The position numbers were made by a program, and so were the translations under genes. From the NCBI GenBank assembly GCA_025352795.1, contig JANXSF010000114.1:1-46351 (forward strand): a stretch of 46,351 nucleotides of DNA, read 5' to 3'. This DNA is from Acidobacteriota bacterium. GTDB lineage: Bacteria; Acidobacteriota; Terriglobia; Bryobacterales; Bryobacteraceae. Every line of letters begins with the position of its first letter. Within the stretch, counting starts at the first letter, position 1. The notes beneath the pieces are model-generated. The model ran no database searches. It saw nothing but the letters and a program-made list of their open reading frames with translations, and was not told the origin of the DNA. Positions 26,537-35,233 of the stretch are shown piece after piece.

Positions 26537-28627
26537 ATGACCATACGCTTATCCATCGCCACGATTCTGCTGGCGCTCGGCGGACTTTGCGTGCGGGCTG
26601 GCGTTCCTTGTCCATCGGGTGGCCAGGTCACCGAATTTCTACTGGAAGTGGAACCTGCTGAAGGTGGCGAAAAGTTGCCCATCACCCTGGTACACCGCAT
26701 TCCCAAAGGTGCCAAGCTGCATTACCACCCTGGGATGGACCAGAAATCGAAAGGGGAAGTCGCCCTGCTAGTTGTCCCTCCCGGGCAGACGGAACTCATC
26801 GTCCTTGAAGGTAAACCCGACAATCGTCATGCAGTTTGGACCCTCCCCGTGCAAGCGGAACTGATTGGCCTGGTGTATGGAGCCAGAGGATTTGATGAGG
26901 CGAAGGTAAAATCCTTTGTCTCAAAGCAGCCAGAGTTACTTGCTCAACTGGCCGGTTACGCTGAAAAAACTACCCTCACCGAACGGCTGCTGGAAGACGT
27001 CAGGGAAGGTCCGGGAACCTTTGCCGCTACCTTGCAAGGTCTGGCTGGCAGGCAGGGCAATACCGCCTGGAATAAATCAGCACCCATGGATCAACAAACG
27101 GCCGCGTTATTCATGACCCTTAACCCCACGCTGGGTTCCTTTGACCCTTTGACCGCCACTACCGAAAGCAAAATTCGGCAATCCACTTCACTCGCCGCAT
27201 CCATTGGATCCATGTTCTTCGGTTCCACTTTCGGACTGGGTGCCGGTGGTGCCAATCTGGTTCTAAACCTTCGAAGCATGGCGTTCCCCGATACGGAATT
27301 CCGCTCCGCCTTCGCCCAAATGGATAAGCTGAAAGGCTACACTTTGTGTGGGAAAAAAGATGCTCAAAAGCAGCACACCAAGCTGGCCTACTTGTGGATG
27401 AGCCGCGTGGACAATGAAGAAGCTCCGGCCATCAGCCTTACCCAACCATCGCACCACTTGTTGATGAAAGAAATTGCGATTCCCATTGCCGGTGACCCCA
27501 TTGCGCCCAGTCAGATTCGTGGTGTGCGGCAATGGTGGCTGGCTTCCGACGCTGGAACCAAAATTCCCGTCACCGTTTCTCCTGGTGCCGATGGCAAAGA
27601 TATTCGTCTGAAAATCCCCAATGCGAAAGTGCCTCCAGGGAATTACCGCCTGGGTGGCAACTTTGATTGGCAGACGCTGAAAGTTCCCGGTGAAGTCGTA
27701 CTGCATGCCGTTCCATCGCTAAAGAATGCCCACTTGAGTTCATCCAGCGCAATGCGTCTGGTTGCGGGCAAAGGTACTGTTCCAGTAGAAATGGAAGGTG
27801 CCGATTTCCGATTTGTGGAACGCATCCGCATGCGCAATGGTGTTGACCCCCTTGCCCCACCCATTGACTTAGCATTTCAACAAAAGCAAGGTAAGTTGAA
27901 TGTGACATTGGATACACAATCCCTAGTGGCCGGTAAGTATGCTTTGGATTTGACACAGCCCGGTGGAGTAATTGCCCAGGTGCCGTTTGCCGTACTTACA
28001 CCCGGACCGAAGCCCAGCATTGGGGCTCCCCGATTTTCGCCTAGCGGGCCACTTGCGTTAGAGCTGCACGATGGGGAAATCGCCATGCAAAGGCCGTTCA
28101 GTCTGGTGCTTCCGGTGAAAGGGGTTGGCAGCGATTCCAGCTTGGAACTGCGTTGCGATTCAGCTCCAGAAAAAGTGGCGAAGCCTGGCGAGATGAAGAC
28201 TCCCGGGTTGCGCTTCAGCATGTTATCGGACAATGAATGGTTTGTGACCGCCGATCCTAAGACATTGGGAGTCACTGGTTGTAAGTTGCAGGCAGCAGTG
28301 ATTGACGGTAATTCAGGACGATCCATACCAACCGAGCTGGGTATGTTAGTTAGTCTGCCTGAGGTAGACAAGTTTGAACTTTCTGAAGAGAAGACAGATA
28401 CCTCATTGTTTGTGGGAACACTGTGGGGAACGGAACTGGAACGGATTGAACGCACGGGTTGGGATCAGAATTCCGGCATTGCCGTAATGCAACTGCCCGC
28501 CCCCGATGCTAACGGCAAGCAATCCCTGAAAGTGGCCCTGCCCTGGCCCGCACCTTCACCCCACGCCCCTCTTTACGTCTGGCTGCGAGGCGAATCAGCA
28601 CCCCGAAGGACCAGCGCCCGCTTATGA
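26537..28627 (+). CDS. Secreted protein of unknown function (696 aa)
   Basis: A 696-residue protein with a signal peptide (residues 1-22: MTIRLS, hydrophobic core, 'VRAG'). The N-terminal part (about 25-125) reads like a beta-rich domain of 'LVHRIPKGAKLHYHPG', then a helical section (about 130-250) with a Gly/Ala-rich hydrophobic stretch near residues 218-245 ('SLAASIGSMFFGSTFGLGAG') that could be membrane-active. The rest is beta-rich and Pro-rich, suggesting several Ig-like domains. Only two or three Cys pairs exist. I recognise no family. Its stop codon overlaps the start of the next gene by ATGA, so it is translated together with the dehydratase-like enzyme. Confidence 0.7.
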   Translation: MTIRLSIATILLALGGLCVRAGVPCPSGGQVTEFLLEVEPAEGGEKLPITLVHRIPKGAKLHYHPGMDQKSKGEVALLVVPPGQTELIVLEGKPDNRHAVWTLPVQAELIGLVYGARGFDEAKVKSFVSKQPELLAQLAGYAEKTTLTERLLEDVREGPGTFAATLQGLAGRQGNTAWNKSAPMDQQTAALFMTLNPTLGSFDPLTATTESKIRQSTSLAASIGSMFFGSTFGLGAGGANLVLNLRSMAFPDTEFRSAFAQMDKLKGYTLCGKKDAQKQHTKLAYLWMSRVDNEEAPAISLTQPSHHLLMKEIAIPIAGDPIAPSQIRGVRQWWLASDAGTKIPVTVSPGADGKDIRLKIPNAKVPPGNYRLGGNFDWQTLKVPGEVVLHAVPSLKNAHLSSSSAMRLVAGKGTVPVEMEGADFRFVERIRMRNGVDPLAPPIDLAFQQKQGKLNVTLDTQSLVAGKYALDLTQPGGVIAQVPFAVLTPGPKPSIGAPRFSPSGPLALELHDGEIAMQRPFSLVLPVKGVGSDSSLELRCDSAPEKVAKPGEMKTPGLRFSMLSDNEWFVTADPKTLGVTGCKLQAAVIDGNSGRSIPTELGMLVSLPEVDKFELSEEKTDTSLFVGTLWGTELERIERTGWDQNSGIAVMQLPAPDANGKQSLKVALPWPAPSPHAPLYVWLRGESAPRRTSARL

Positions 28628-30081
28628 CCACTGCCACCATGCCCATCACCACAGGTGCCGAATACATTGACAGTCTGCGCGGTCGAAATCTGCGCGTCTT
28701 CTTTTTGGGAGAACGCGTGGCAGAACCAGTGGATCATCCGGTGATTCGCCCATCTATCAATGCCGTCGCGCGCACTTACGACCTGGCTGTGGAGCATCCG
28801 GAACTGGCCTCAGCCTGGTCCAACCTGTCTGGCCGCCGCGTCAATCGCTTTCTACATATCACCGAATCTGTTGCCGACGTTGTGGAGCAGAATCGCATGC
28901 AGCGGCGCTTAGGCCAACTCACCGGAACCTGTTTCCAACGGTGCGTGGGCATGGATGCGCTGAATGCGCTCTATTCCATGACTTACGAAATGGATGCCAC
29001 GCACCACACCAACTATCACCAACGTTTCAAGGATTTCGTGGTGCGCATGCAGCAGGCGAATTTCGTAATTGGTGGGGCCATGACCGATCCGAAAGGCGAT
29101 CGCAGCAAGGCCCCTGCCGATCAAACTGACCCCGATATGTTCGTACACATTGTGGAGCGACGGCACGATGGCGTGGTAATTCGTGGTGCGAAAATGCATC
29201 AAACAGGATGCCTGAACTCCCATTGGCTAGTGTTAATGCCCACCATGCGGCTGCGTCCGGAGGACAAGGATTATGCGGTGGTGGCCGCCATTCCGGTGGA
29301 TCATCCAGGTTTGACTTTTATCTATGGACGCCAATCTTGCGATACGCGGGCCATGGAAGGCGGCAGCATTGACCAGGGGAACGCGCAGTTTTCCGGTCAG
29401 GAAGCAATGATCCTGATGGATGACGTATTTGTACCCAATGACTTGCTGTTCATGAACGGGGAAACCAACTTTGCGGCAATGCTGGTGGAACGGTTTACGG
29501 CATATCATCGGCGATCGTATGTGTGCAAAACAGGCCTGGGAGACGTTCTGATTGGTGCCGCAGCGCTATCGGCCGATTACAACGGTGTGGCTGCTGTTTC
29601 GCACGTCCGCGACAAGCTGGTGGAGATGGCCCATCTGAACGAAACCATTTATGGCGCCGGCATTGCGGCATCGCATGAATCCCACAAAACGGAAGCAGGC
29701 AATTTTCAGCCAGACGATTTGCTAGCCAATGTTTGCAAGCATAATGTGACGCGATTCCCTTATGAAATCGCCCGTTTGGCGCAGGATTTGGCTGGTGGGC
29801 TGGTCGCGACATTGCCTTCAGAAAAGGACTTCGACAATCCCGAAACAGGCCCATTGCTGCGCAAATATTTGAAGGGCCGGGACGGGGTGCGGGTTGAGGA
29901 TCGTGCGCGGGTGCTGCGGCTGATTGAAAATATGACGCTGGGACGCAACGCTGTCGGCTATTTAACGGAATCTATGCACGGCGCAGGAAGTCCGCAAGCG
30001 CAACGTATCCAAATTGCCAGGCAGATGAACTTACAAGAAAAGAAAGAGTTGGCCAAAAAGCTGGCTGGTATACCTGAATAA
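28624..30081 (+). CDS. 4-hydroxybutyryl-CoA dehydratase-like flavoprotein (HpaB superfamily)
   Basis: A 485-residue enzyme of the 4-hydroxyphenylacetate 3-hydroxylase/4-hydroxybutyryl-CoA dehydratase superfamily. Features: 'GAEYIDSLRGRNLRVFFLGERV' at the start, the Cys pair C-F-Q-R-C (103/107), 'HQTGCLNSHWLVLMP', 'DDVFVPNDLLFMNGE', and 'YHRRSYVCKTGLGDVL'. In AbfD the [4Fe-4S] cluster is held by two Cys spaced by three residues, a His and a later Cys. All four candidates are present here, although the His-Cys spacing is six where I recall seven. This argues for a dehydratase rather than a plain monooxygenase. It overlaps the upstream secreted-protein gene by 4 bases, an unexpected pairing. Confidence 0.85.
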   Translation: MTTATMPITTGAEYIDSLRGRNLRVFFLGERVAEPVDHPVIRPSINAVARTYDLAVEHPELASAWSNLSGRRVNRFLHITESVADVVEQNRMQRRLGQLTGTCFQRCVGMDALNALYSMTYEMDATHHTNYHQRFKDFVVRMQQANFVIGGAMTDPKGDRSKAPADQTDPDMFVHIVERRHDGVVIRGAKMHQTGCLNSHWLVLMPTMRLRPEDKDYAVVAAIPVDHPGLTFIYGRQSCDTRAMEGGSIDQGNAQFSGQEAMILMDDVFVPNDLLFMNGETNFAAMLVERFTAYHRRSYVCKTGLGDVLIGAAALSADYNGVAAVSHVRDKLVEMAHLNETIYGAGIAASHESHKTEAGNFQPDDLLANVCKHNVTRFPYEIARLAQDLAGGLVATLPSEKDFDNPETGPLLRKYLKGRDGVRVEDRARVLRLIENMTLGRNAVGYLTESMHGAGSPQAQRIQIARQMNLQEKKELAKKLAGIPE

Positions 30082-30372
30082 TCAACGTTTAGGCATAGTC
30101 TTGACCCAATCAGCGATTTCCTGTTGATAGACCATCACATCGTTAGGCGAACCGGCAATTTCGCCATAAGTTTGCTGCACACCGCGCCAAAAAGCCTCTT
30201 CGCCCAAAACGTGAAGCGCGCTTTCATAGGCGCGCACTTTCTTTTCTGAAACAGCCTGCGAATCCTGGGAAATCAACGCGGCGAGCAGCACCGCTTCTGG
30301 AGTTCGAAACACCCCACTCTTCAGCCGACGGCCAATGAGGGCTTCCATTTCCGGTGAGATTGTAACCAACAT
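30082..30372 (-). CDS. ParD-like ribbon-helix-helix antitoxin, orphan
   Basis: A 96-residue protein. Residues 1-35 ('LVTISPEMEALIGRRLKSG', 'RTPEAVLLAAL') match the ribbon-helix-helix of ParD/CopG antitoxins, with a short strand followed by two helices. The remaining 60 residues are helical and charged and would form the toxin-binding tail. No ParE/RelE toxin gene is adjacent: the sequence downstream belongs to the convergent dehydratase gene (the two stop codons abut at 30081/30082), and upstream lies a winged-helix gene on the same strand. It may be a solitary antitoxin or a remnant. Confidence 0.6.
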   Translation of the reverse strand: MLVTISPEMEALIGRRLKSGVFRTPEAVLLAALISQDSQAVSEKKVRAYESALHVLGEEAFWRGVQQTYGEIAGSPNDVMVYQQEIADWVKTMPKR

Positions 30373-30445
30373 CCTGTATCACCACATTACTGGGGCAAGG
30401 GAAGTTGTGTCAATAAGGTACTGGGTCTGCTAGCAGCAACGAAAT

Positions 30446-30733
30446 TTAGTGTGGCTGAATAGCCATGCCTTGCCAGCAATATCCAGCTCTGAGAATCGTT
30501 TGAATCTCGCCGTTCAAGCCGGAATCTCGGATTTTTCTTCGTAATCTTTGAATGTGGACATCCAGGGTACGGGTGCGAACACCTGCACTGTATCCCCAAA
30601 CTCGTTCCAACAGAAAGTCGCGGCTTAATACTTGCCCGGAATTCTGTTGCAATAGATTCATAAGTTCCCGCTCTTTGCGGGTCATTCTAACGTCGTATGC
30701 GCTCTCGTAAGAGGCGGTAGCAGTGGCCTGCAT
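30446..30733 (-). CDS. Stand-alone winged-helix DNA-binding protein (OmpR/PhoB output domain)
   Basis: A 95-residue protein that consists of only an OmpR/PhoB-type output domain: 'MTRKERELMNLLQQNSGQVLSRD' (first helices), 'LLERVWGY', the recognition helix region 'TRTLDVHIQRLRRKIRD' and the wing 'ILRAGYCW'. The receiver domain that normally precedes it is absent, and nothing in the upstream sequence supplies one. A purine-rich GAAGGGG precedes the ATG. It may be a constitutively active regulator or one controlled by abundance. The 82-residue Cys-containing gene upstream on the same strand could be in one transcript with it. Confidence 0.75.
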   Translation of the reverse strand: MQATATASYESAYDVRMTRKERELMNLLQQNSGQVLSRDFLLERVWGYSAGVRTRTLDVHIQRLRRKIRDSGLNGEIQTILRAGYCWQGMAIQPH

Positions 30734-30804
30734 CGCGTATTTCCCCTTCAGAGAAATGTACGCATCCCGATGACGGGTAGTTTCAAATTTTTCAAGCGGT
30801 GCGA

Positions 30805-31053
30805 TTACCCCGCAAATTCCACAATGGGATTGCGGGCATTAAAATTGTTATATGAATACAGAAACGCTTGTTGCATGCTTCGGCAGGATGGCTCCTGGAA
30901 CATGATCGTGAATAACGTAACCGCACCGCTTGGTCGCATGCCTGGACTAACTTGTGCAAGCTGACGTGCCGCCTCCGATATACAACTTGGGCACGTCAAG
31001 CCAACCTCCGCACAGTTTTCCGGTCTTCGAACAAAATCTTCACTTCCGAGCAT
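30805..31053 (-). CDS. Small Cys-containing protein (82 aa), strong RBS
   Basis: An 82-residue frame preceded by GGGGGAGGAAAT directly before the ATG, one of the strongest ribosome sites in the window. The product has Cys at 14, 21, 24 and 57, including a C-P-S-C motif, and hydrophobic patches in the second half. No signal peptide and no known family. The C-P-S-C pair could bind a metal or form a disulfide. It is divergent from the amidase gene. The gene was accepted mainly on its RBS. Confidence 0.45.
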   Translation of the reverse strand: MLGSEDFVRRPENCAEVGLTCPSCISEAARQLAQVSPGMRPSGAVTLFTIMFQEPSCRSMQQAFLYSYNNFNARNPIVEFAG

Positions 31054-31268
31054 ATTTCCTCCCCCTCAGGAGTAGTTGAGACTGCTCTTTGGCAGCCTTG
31101 GATGTTACTGTTGAAGTGGAGCCGGTTTTGCCGTGCTTCCCTTCATTGATGCTTGTAAAAAGTGCCGAAGTCCTTTTGTACCCTATTTCTAACCGAAAGC
31201 CTAAGGGACAAAAGGGTATTTGTCTAGGTAAGAAGCGGGTAGTGTGGATACCCACCAACGGGGGTAAC

Positions 31269-32699
31269 ATGTTGACGATGCGTTATTGTTTTCTGATTGC
31301 ACTCACCCTGGTTGTCAGTTTCGGCCAGCAAGTGGAATATCGCGAGGTTGCTCCTCTAAATGCCGCTGGATCCATGCAAGCACCCATCGGCTTTTCAGCC
31401 CTTGGCGCGCGTTGGAACTCAACTATATCGCCTTTGGTTCGAGTCCGTGGTTCCGTCGACGGACATTCCTGGACCCCCTGGACAGAACTGAAACGCGACC
31501 TGGATTCCGGCCTGCCCACATCCTCGCTTGCCTGGCTCGGCCTGGGGGTACGATTTCTGGAATGGGACAACTCCACCAATGGGGTGACATTCGTCTTTAT
31601 CGATCCTGGCATCACTCCCGTTTCCATGAAAAATCAGCAACCTCTGCGTAGCATTGAGGCGGGTAAACCCCCAGTGATTTCCCGCACCGATTGGGGATGT
31701 CCGGACGGCCAAAACTACCGCGGAACGCCCAATTACACCACAGTAACGCACCTCATCGTTCACCACACGGCGGATGGCCCAGTAGCCGATTACGCTGCGT
31801 GGATCCGAGCCATCTGGACGTTTCATGTTTTTTCCAACAAATGGGACGATATCGGCTATAACTACCTGGTTGCTCCAGATGGACGCATTTTTGAAGGTCG
31901 GGCAGGTGGGGATAACGTATTGGGTGCCCATTTCTCGGGCCAGAATGGGTCCACAATGGGCGTGTCAGTGCTTGGGACATACACGAAGGTCCTGCCGACT
32001 GCGCCTGCGCTGGACAGCCTGGAACAGATACTGGCGTGGAAAGCCGATAGGCAAAGCATTGATCCCCTGGGAGTGCGGCTGCACCCCGGCACTCGCCTTT
32101 ATCTGATGAACATTTCCGGTCATCGCGATGCGAATCCGTCGCCCTTCGCCAGCGGCACCACGGAATGCCCGGGCGACTTGTTTTATCCTACCCTGCCCCA
32201 ACTCCGTCAACGGGTTGCGGCCAGGTTGAATGCAATTCACACAGCCACGCTGCTCAGCGAAGATGCGGAAAGCCAGGGGGCCAACTGGATTGCCTCCGGG
32301 CTGTGGCATATTGCAGAAGAAAAGCAAGGCCACGTCTGGTGGTTTGGCAATGAATCCACAGGGACTTACGATGTGCCGGGCAGCTCCAGTTCCGGTGCTT
32401 TGGAATCAGCTGCGTTTGAAGTGACCAGCGACGCCACCCTGAGCTTTACCACCTGGTACGAAACCGAAAATCCTGCCGGAGATTGGGATAAAAAAATAGT
32501 GGAAGTGAGTGTGAACAGCGGACCTTGGGAAGTTGTGGATCAGCTATTGGGCATTGAACGCCAATGGATTACGCGCAGTTATCCTTTGCCAGGGCGCGGC
32601 AGCTTACGGGTGCGCTTTCGGTTTGACTCAGTAGACGCCACGCTGAATTCGTATCGTGGGTGGCTGGTGGACGATATCCGGGTCACCGTTCGTCAATAA
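31269..32699 (+). CDS. Secreted N-acetylmuramoyl-L-alanine amidase (PGRP/amidase_2)
   Basis: A 476-residue enzyme. The start at 31269 (or 31278) is preferred to the first ATG at 31089, because it places a signal peptide at the N-terminus ('RYCFLIALTLVVSFGQ') and the upstream part is not protein-like. An N-terminal beta domain (about 20-125) precedes the PGRP-type amidase domain with zinc ligands His165 or His166 in 'LIVHHTADG', His285 in 'ISGHRDANP' and Cys300 in 'TECPG'. A C-terminal MAM/jelly-roll-like domain of about 150 residues (from 'LLSEDAESQG') resembles a carbohydrate or cell-wall binding module. It would hydrolyse the amide bond between MurNAc and the stem peptide in the periplasm or outside. 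Confidence 0.87.
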   Translation: MLTMRYCFLIALTLVVSFGQQVEYREVAPLNAAGSMQAPIGFSALGARWNSTISPLVRVRGSVDGHSWTPWTELKRDLDSGLPTSSLAWLGLGVRFLEWDNSTNGVTFVFIDPGITPVSMKNQQPLRSIEAGKPPVISRTDWGCPDGQNYRGTPNYTTVTHLIVHHTADGPVADYAAWIRAIWTFHVFSNKWDDIGYNYLVAPDGRIFEGRAGGDNVLGAHFSGQNGSTMGVSVLGTYTKVLPTAPALDSLEQILAWKADRQSIDPLGVRLHPGTRLYLMNISGHRDANPSPFASGTTECPGDLFYPTLPQLRQRVAARLNAIHTATLLSEDAESQGANWIASGLWHIAEEKQGHVWWFGNESTGTYDVPGSSSSGALESAAFEVTSDATLSFTTWYETENPAGDWDKKIVEVSVNSGPWEVVDQLLGIERQWITRSYPLPGRGSLRVRFRFDSVDATLNSYRGWLVDDIRVTVRQ

Positions 32700-32726
32700 A
32701 ATGCTTCGAAAGAGGAACCATCGAAC

Positions 32727-33746
32727 TTGTTGAATTCGCGCGATCAAGAACGGTATTCCCGGCAAATTCTCTTTCCACCGATTGCGGAAGTCGGGCAGCA
32801 ATTGCTGTTGAATGCCAGCGTGGCCATTGTTGGTTGTGGCGCTCTGGGAAGTTTTCACGCTGCCCTGCTCTGCCGCGCTGGGATTGGGAACCTCACCATC
32901 ATTGACCGCGATTTTGTGGAACCCAGCAATCTGCAGCGCCAAATGTTGTTTGAAGATGCTGATGCCCGGGCTGCTCTGCCGAAAGCGCAAGCCGCTGCCC
33001 AAGCCCTGGCCCGCATCAATCCTGATCTCGCATTCACCACCCACATCGCCGACCTGAACCCATCCAACATTGAAGAATTGTTAGACGGGTCGGACCTTGT
33101 GCTGGACGGGACCGACAACTTTGAAACCCGCTATCTCATCAACGATTACTGCGTTCGGGAAGGGATTCCATGGATCTACGGGGCCGCCGTGGGCAGCTAT
33201 GGCATCACCATGCCGGTGATTCCGGGTGAAACGGCCTGCCTGCGCTGCATCTATCCGAATCCGCCCACCGGAGCTCAAGCAACTTGCGAAACGGATGGTG
33301 TGCTGGGGGCCATTACTTCCACCATTGGCGCGCTGCAAACGGCGGATGCGATGCGTTGGCTTGTGACCGGTTCCGTTGAGGCGCGCATCACCACCGTAGA
33401 TGTTTGGAAAGGGCATGTACGCCAGATTCCGCAGCCGCCTCGCGATCCGCAATGTCCCACCTGCGGGTTGCGAGTGTTTGAATATTTGACGGGAAGTCGC
33501 CGCGCGCCGGTAAGCCTTTGCGGACGCAATGCGGTGCAGATTCATGGGCAACTTACTTCCATTTCACTGCAGCAATTAGCGGTGCGGCTACAGGGAATCG
33601 CACCGGTGCGGGTCAATGAGTTTGCCCTGCGCTTCTTTCCAGCGCCTTTTGAAATGACCATTTTCGCCGATGGGAGGGCCATTATTAAAGGCACAACCGA
33701 CGTCGGCGTGGCGCGCAGTTTGTATGCGAAATACATTGGCTCATAA
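32727..33746 (+). CDS. moeB: MoeB/ThiF-family adenylyltransferase
   Basis: A 339-residue E1-like enzyme from a TTG start. It opens with 'RYSRQILFPPI', typical of MoeB/ThiF. Then come the nucleotide motif 'VAIVGCGALGS', 'NLQRQMLFED', the catalytic Cys in 'TCETDGVLG', and two zinc C-x-x-C pairs, 'CLRC' and 'CPTC'. MoeB adenylates the MoaD C-terminus in molybdopterin synthesis, while ThiF acts on ThiS. The C-terminal 85 residues after the second zinc pair ('NAVQIHGQLTSISLQQLA') contain an extra small domain not seen in E. coli MoeB. Location beside nitrate genes, which need molybdenum cofactor for the reductase, makes MoeB the better choice. Confidence 0.82.
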   Translation: MLNSRDQERYSRQILFPPIAEVGQQLLLNASVAIVGCGALGSFHAALLCRAGIGNLTIIDRDFVEPSNLQRQMLFEDADARAALPKAQAAAQALARINPDLAFTTHIADLNPSNIEELLDGSDLVLDGTDNFETRYLINDYCVREGIPWIYGAAVGSYGITMPVIPGETACLRCIYPNPPTGAQATCETDGVLGAITSTIGALQTADAMRWLVTGSVEARITTVDVWKGHVRQIPQPPRDPQCPTCGLRVFEYLTGSRRAPVSLCGRNAVQIHGQLTSISLQQLAVRLQGIAPVRVNEFALRFFPAPFEMTIFADGRAIIKGTTDVGVARSLYAKYIGS

Positions 33747-33770
33747 TTCATTGAGACGCTTCTTTATGCA

Positions 33771-33829
33771 CCCTATAAAAATTATCGAACCCCGATAGTC
33801 TTTACTCTCCTCAGCCGATCCAGCATAAT
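33771..33829 (+). promoter_or_regulatory. Promoter block of the NrtA-like gene (copy 1)
   Basis: Box CCCTATAAAAATTATCGAA (33771-33789), then an 11-base gap, -35 TTTACT (33801-33806), exactly 17 bases, and -10 CATAAT (33824-33829). The same block with the same spacing precedes the NrtB-like gene at 36811-36869. A palindrome CCGCAA-GT-TTGCGG is at 33839-33852, near the presumed transcription start. The match of two promoters in box, distance and hexamers supports function. The box may bind a nitrogen-control activator, which is an inference. Confidence 0.6.
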
Positions 33830-33917
33830 GATTGCAAGCCGCAAGTTTGCGGTCATTCTGCGCACCGTCGGCGCTCCCAAATCTGCAAATAATTAAGACT
33901 CTTAGGCCAGTGGCCTG

Positions 33918-33952
33918 TTTGCTTTTACCGGCATACATTTGCTTTTACCGGC
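33918..33952 (+). repeat. 15-bp tandem direct repeat upstream of the NrtA-like gene
   Basis: TTTGCTTTTACCGGC occurs at 33918-33932 and again at 33938-33952, i.e. 20 bases (about two helical turns) apart. It lies in the leader just before the TTG start. It may be a protein-binding site or a small duplication. No copy is seen upstream of the NrtB-like gene. Confidence 0.6.
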
Positions 33953-33968
33953 CTACAAAGGACTCCGC

Positions 33969-35213
33969 TTGACACGTATAAATCGAAGAAACGCCTTGAA
34001 AGCAATAGTAGCATCGCCACTCGCCCGTCTGGCTGCCGGGTTACCCACCGGTTGGGTTGGTGCGGCCTATGCCAGTGACGCGCCGGAAACGCCGAACGTC
34101 CGATTTGGGATGATCGCCCTCACCGATTGTGCTTCCATCGTGATGGCCCATGAACTGGGGTTGTTTAAGAAATTCGGCATCAATTCCGTGATCTCTAAAG
34201 AAGCCTCCTGGGCGGTGATTCGCGATAAGTTGACGCTGGGCGAAAATCACGCTACCCATATGCTGTTCGGCATGCCATTTGCATCTTCCATGGGCTTGTT
34301 GGGTTCGCCAGTAAAGCCGATGGTAATTCCCTGGCTGATCAATCGCAATGGGCAGGCCATCACACTGTCCAATAATTTGAAATCTGTAAAGACGGCCAAA
34401 GATTTGAAGCCAATTGTGGACAAAGCCAAAGCGGCCAACTCCACCATGACCTTCGCCATGACTTTTCCGCCGGGAACCCATGCCATGTGGTTGCGTTACT
34501 GGCTGGCGTCGGGCGGCATTCACCCCGATAAAGACATCAGCCTGATTACCATTCCACCACCGCAGATGGTGGCCAATATGAAAATCGGCAAGATGGATGG
34601 CTTCTGTGTTGGCGAACCGTGGAACCTGCGGGCCATTTCCGATAACATTGGCTTCACCGCTACGACGACGCAAAAAATGTGGCCCGATCATCCGGAAAAG
34701 GTTTGCGCCTTCACCGAAGAGTTTGCCGAAAAAAATCCGAAAACAGTGAAGGCGGCACTGAAGGCTTTACACCTCGCCAGCCAGCATATCGACGTGATGG
34801 CCAACCGACCATCGGTAGCTGAAACTATTTCCAAGCCCAGCTATATTAATTGCCAGAAAGAGATCATTCTGGACAGGCTGAAGGGTACCTACGATTACGG
34901 CAATGGGACCAAAGAACAGGATCCGAACTACATGATCTTTTCCAACCGCAATTGCAACCATCCCATGAAGACGTATGGCTATTGGTGGCTAAGCCAATTC
35001 CGCCGTTGGGGCATGGTGAAGGGTCCGCAGAGTTACAAACAGATTGTGGATAAGGTGATTCGTCCCGACTATTACCTGGAAGCGATGAAGGAACTTGGCG
35101 TAACCAGCACGGCAAAGGATATGCAGCCAGTGAAGCTGTTCGATAGCACGTTTGACCCGAAGGATCCGGAGAAGTACGCTAAGTCTTTTCCGATTCAAAA
35201 CGTCGTGGGTTAA
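33969..35213 (+). CDS. nrtA: Nitrate/nitrite ABC transporter substrate-binding protein (NrtA-like)
   Basis: A 414-residue protein from a TTG start at 33969, chosen because AAGGA lies 7 bases upstream and the product begins with a twin-arginine signal ('NRRNALKA', then an Ala-rich core ending 'AAYASDA'). The mature part follows the NrtA/CmpA pattern: 'VRFGMIALTDCASIVMAHELGLFKKFG', 'SMGLLGSPVKPMVIPWLINRNGQAI', 'TFPPGTHAMWLRYWLASGGI', and 'KMDGFCVGEPWN'. It would bind nitrate or nitrite in the periplasm and hand it to the NrtB/C/D transporter. In its operon relatives this gene is directly followed by nrtB; here an opposite-strand insert of 1.5 kb separates them. Confidence 0.9.
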   Translation: MTRINRRNALKAIVASPLARLAAGLPTGWVGAAYASDAPETPNVRFGMIALTDCASIVMAHELGLFKKFGINSVISKEASWAVIRDKLTLGENHATHMLFGMPFASSMGLLGSPVKPMVIPWLINRNGQAITLSNNLKSVKTAKDLKPIVDKAKAANSTMTFAMTFPPGTHAMWLRYWLASGGIHPDKDISLITIPPPQMVANMKIGKMDGFCVGEPWNLRAISDNIGFTATTTQKMWPDHPEKVCAFTEEFAEKNPKTVKAALKALHLASQHIDVMANRPSVAETISKPSYINCQKEIILDRLKGTYDYGNGTKEQDPNYMIFSNRNCNHPMKTYGYWWLSQFRRWGMVKGPQSYKQIVDKVIRPDYYLEAMKELGVTSTAKDMQPVKLFDSTFDPKDPEKYAKSFPIQNVVG

Positions 35214-35233
35214 TTTGGGCGGTTTAGTTGGGG

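Noticed and set aside
31089-31268. 60-residue N-terminal extension of the amidase
   Set aside because: It is not protein-like and would bury the signal peptide that starts at 31269.
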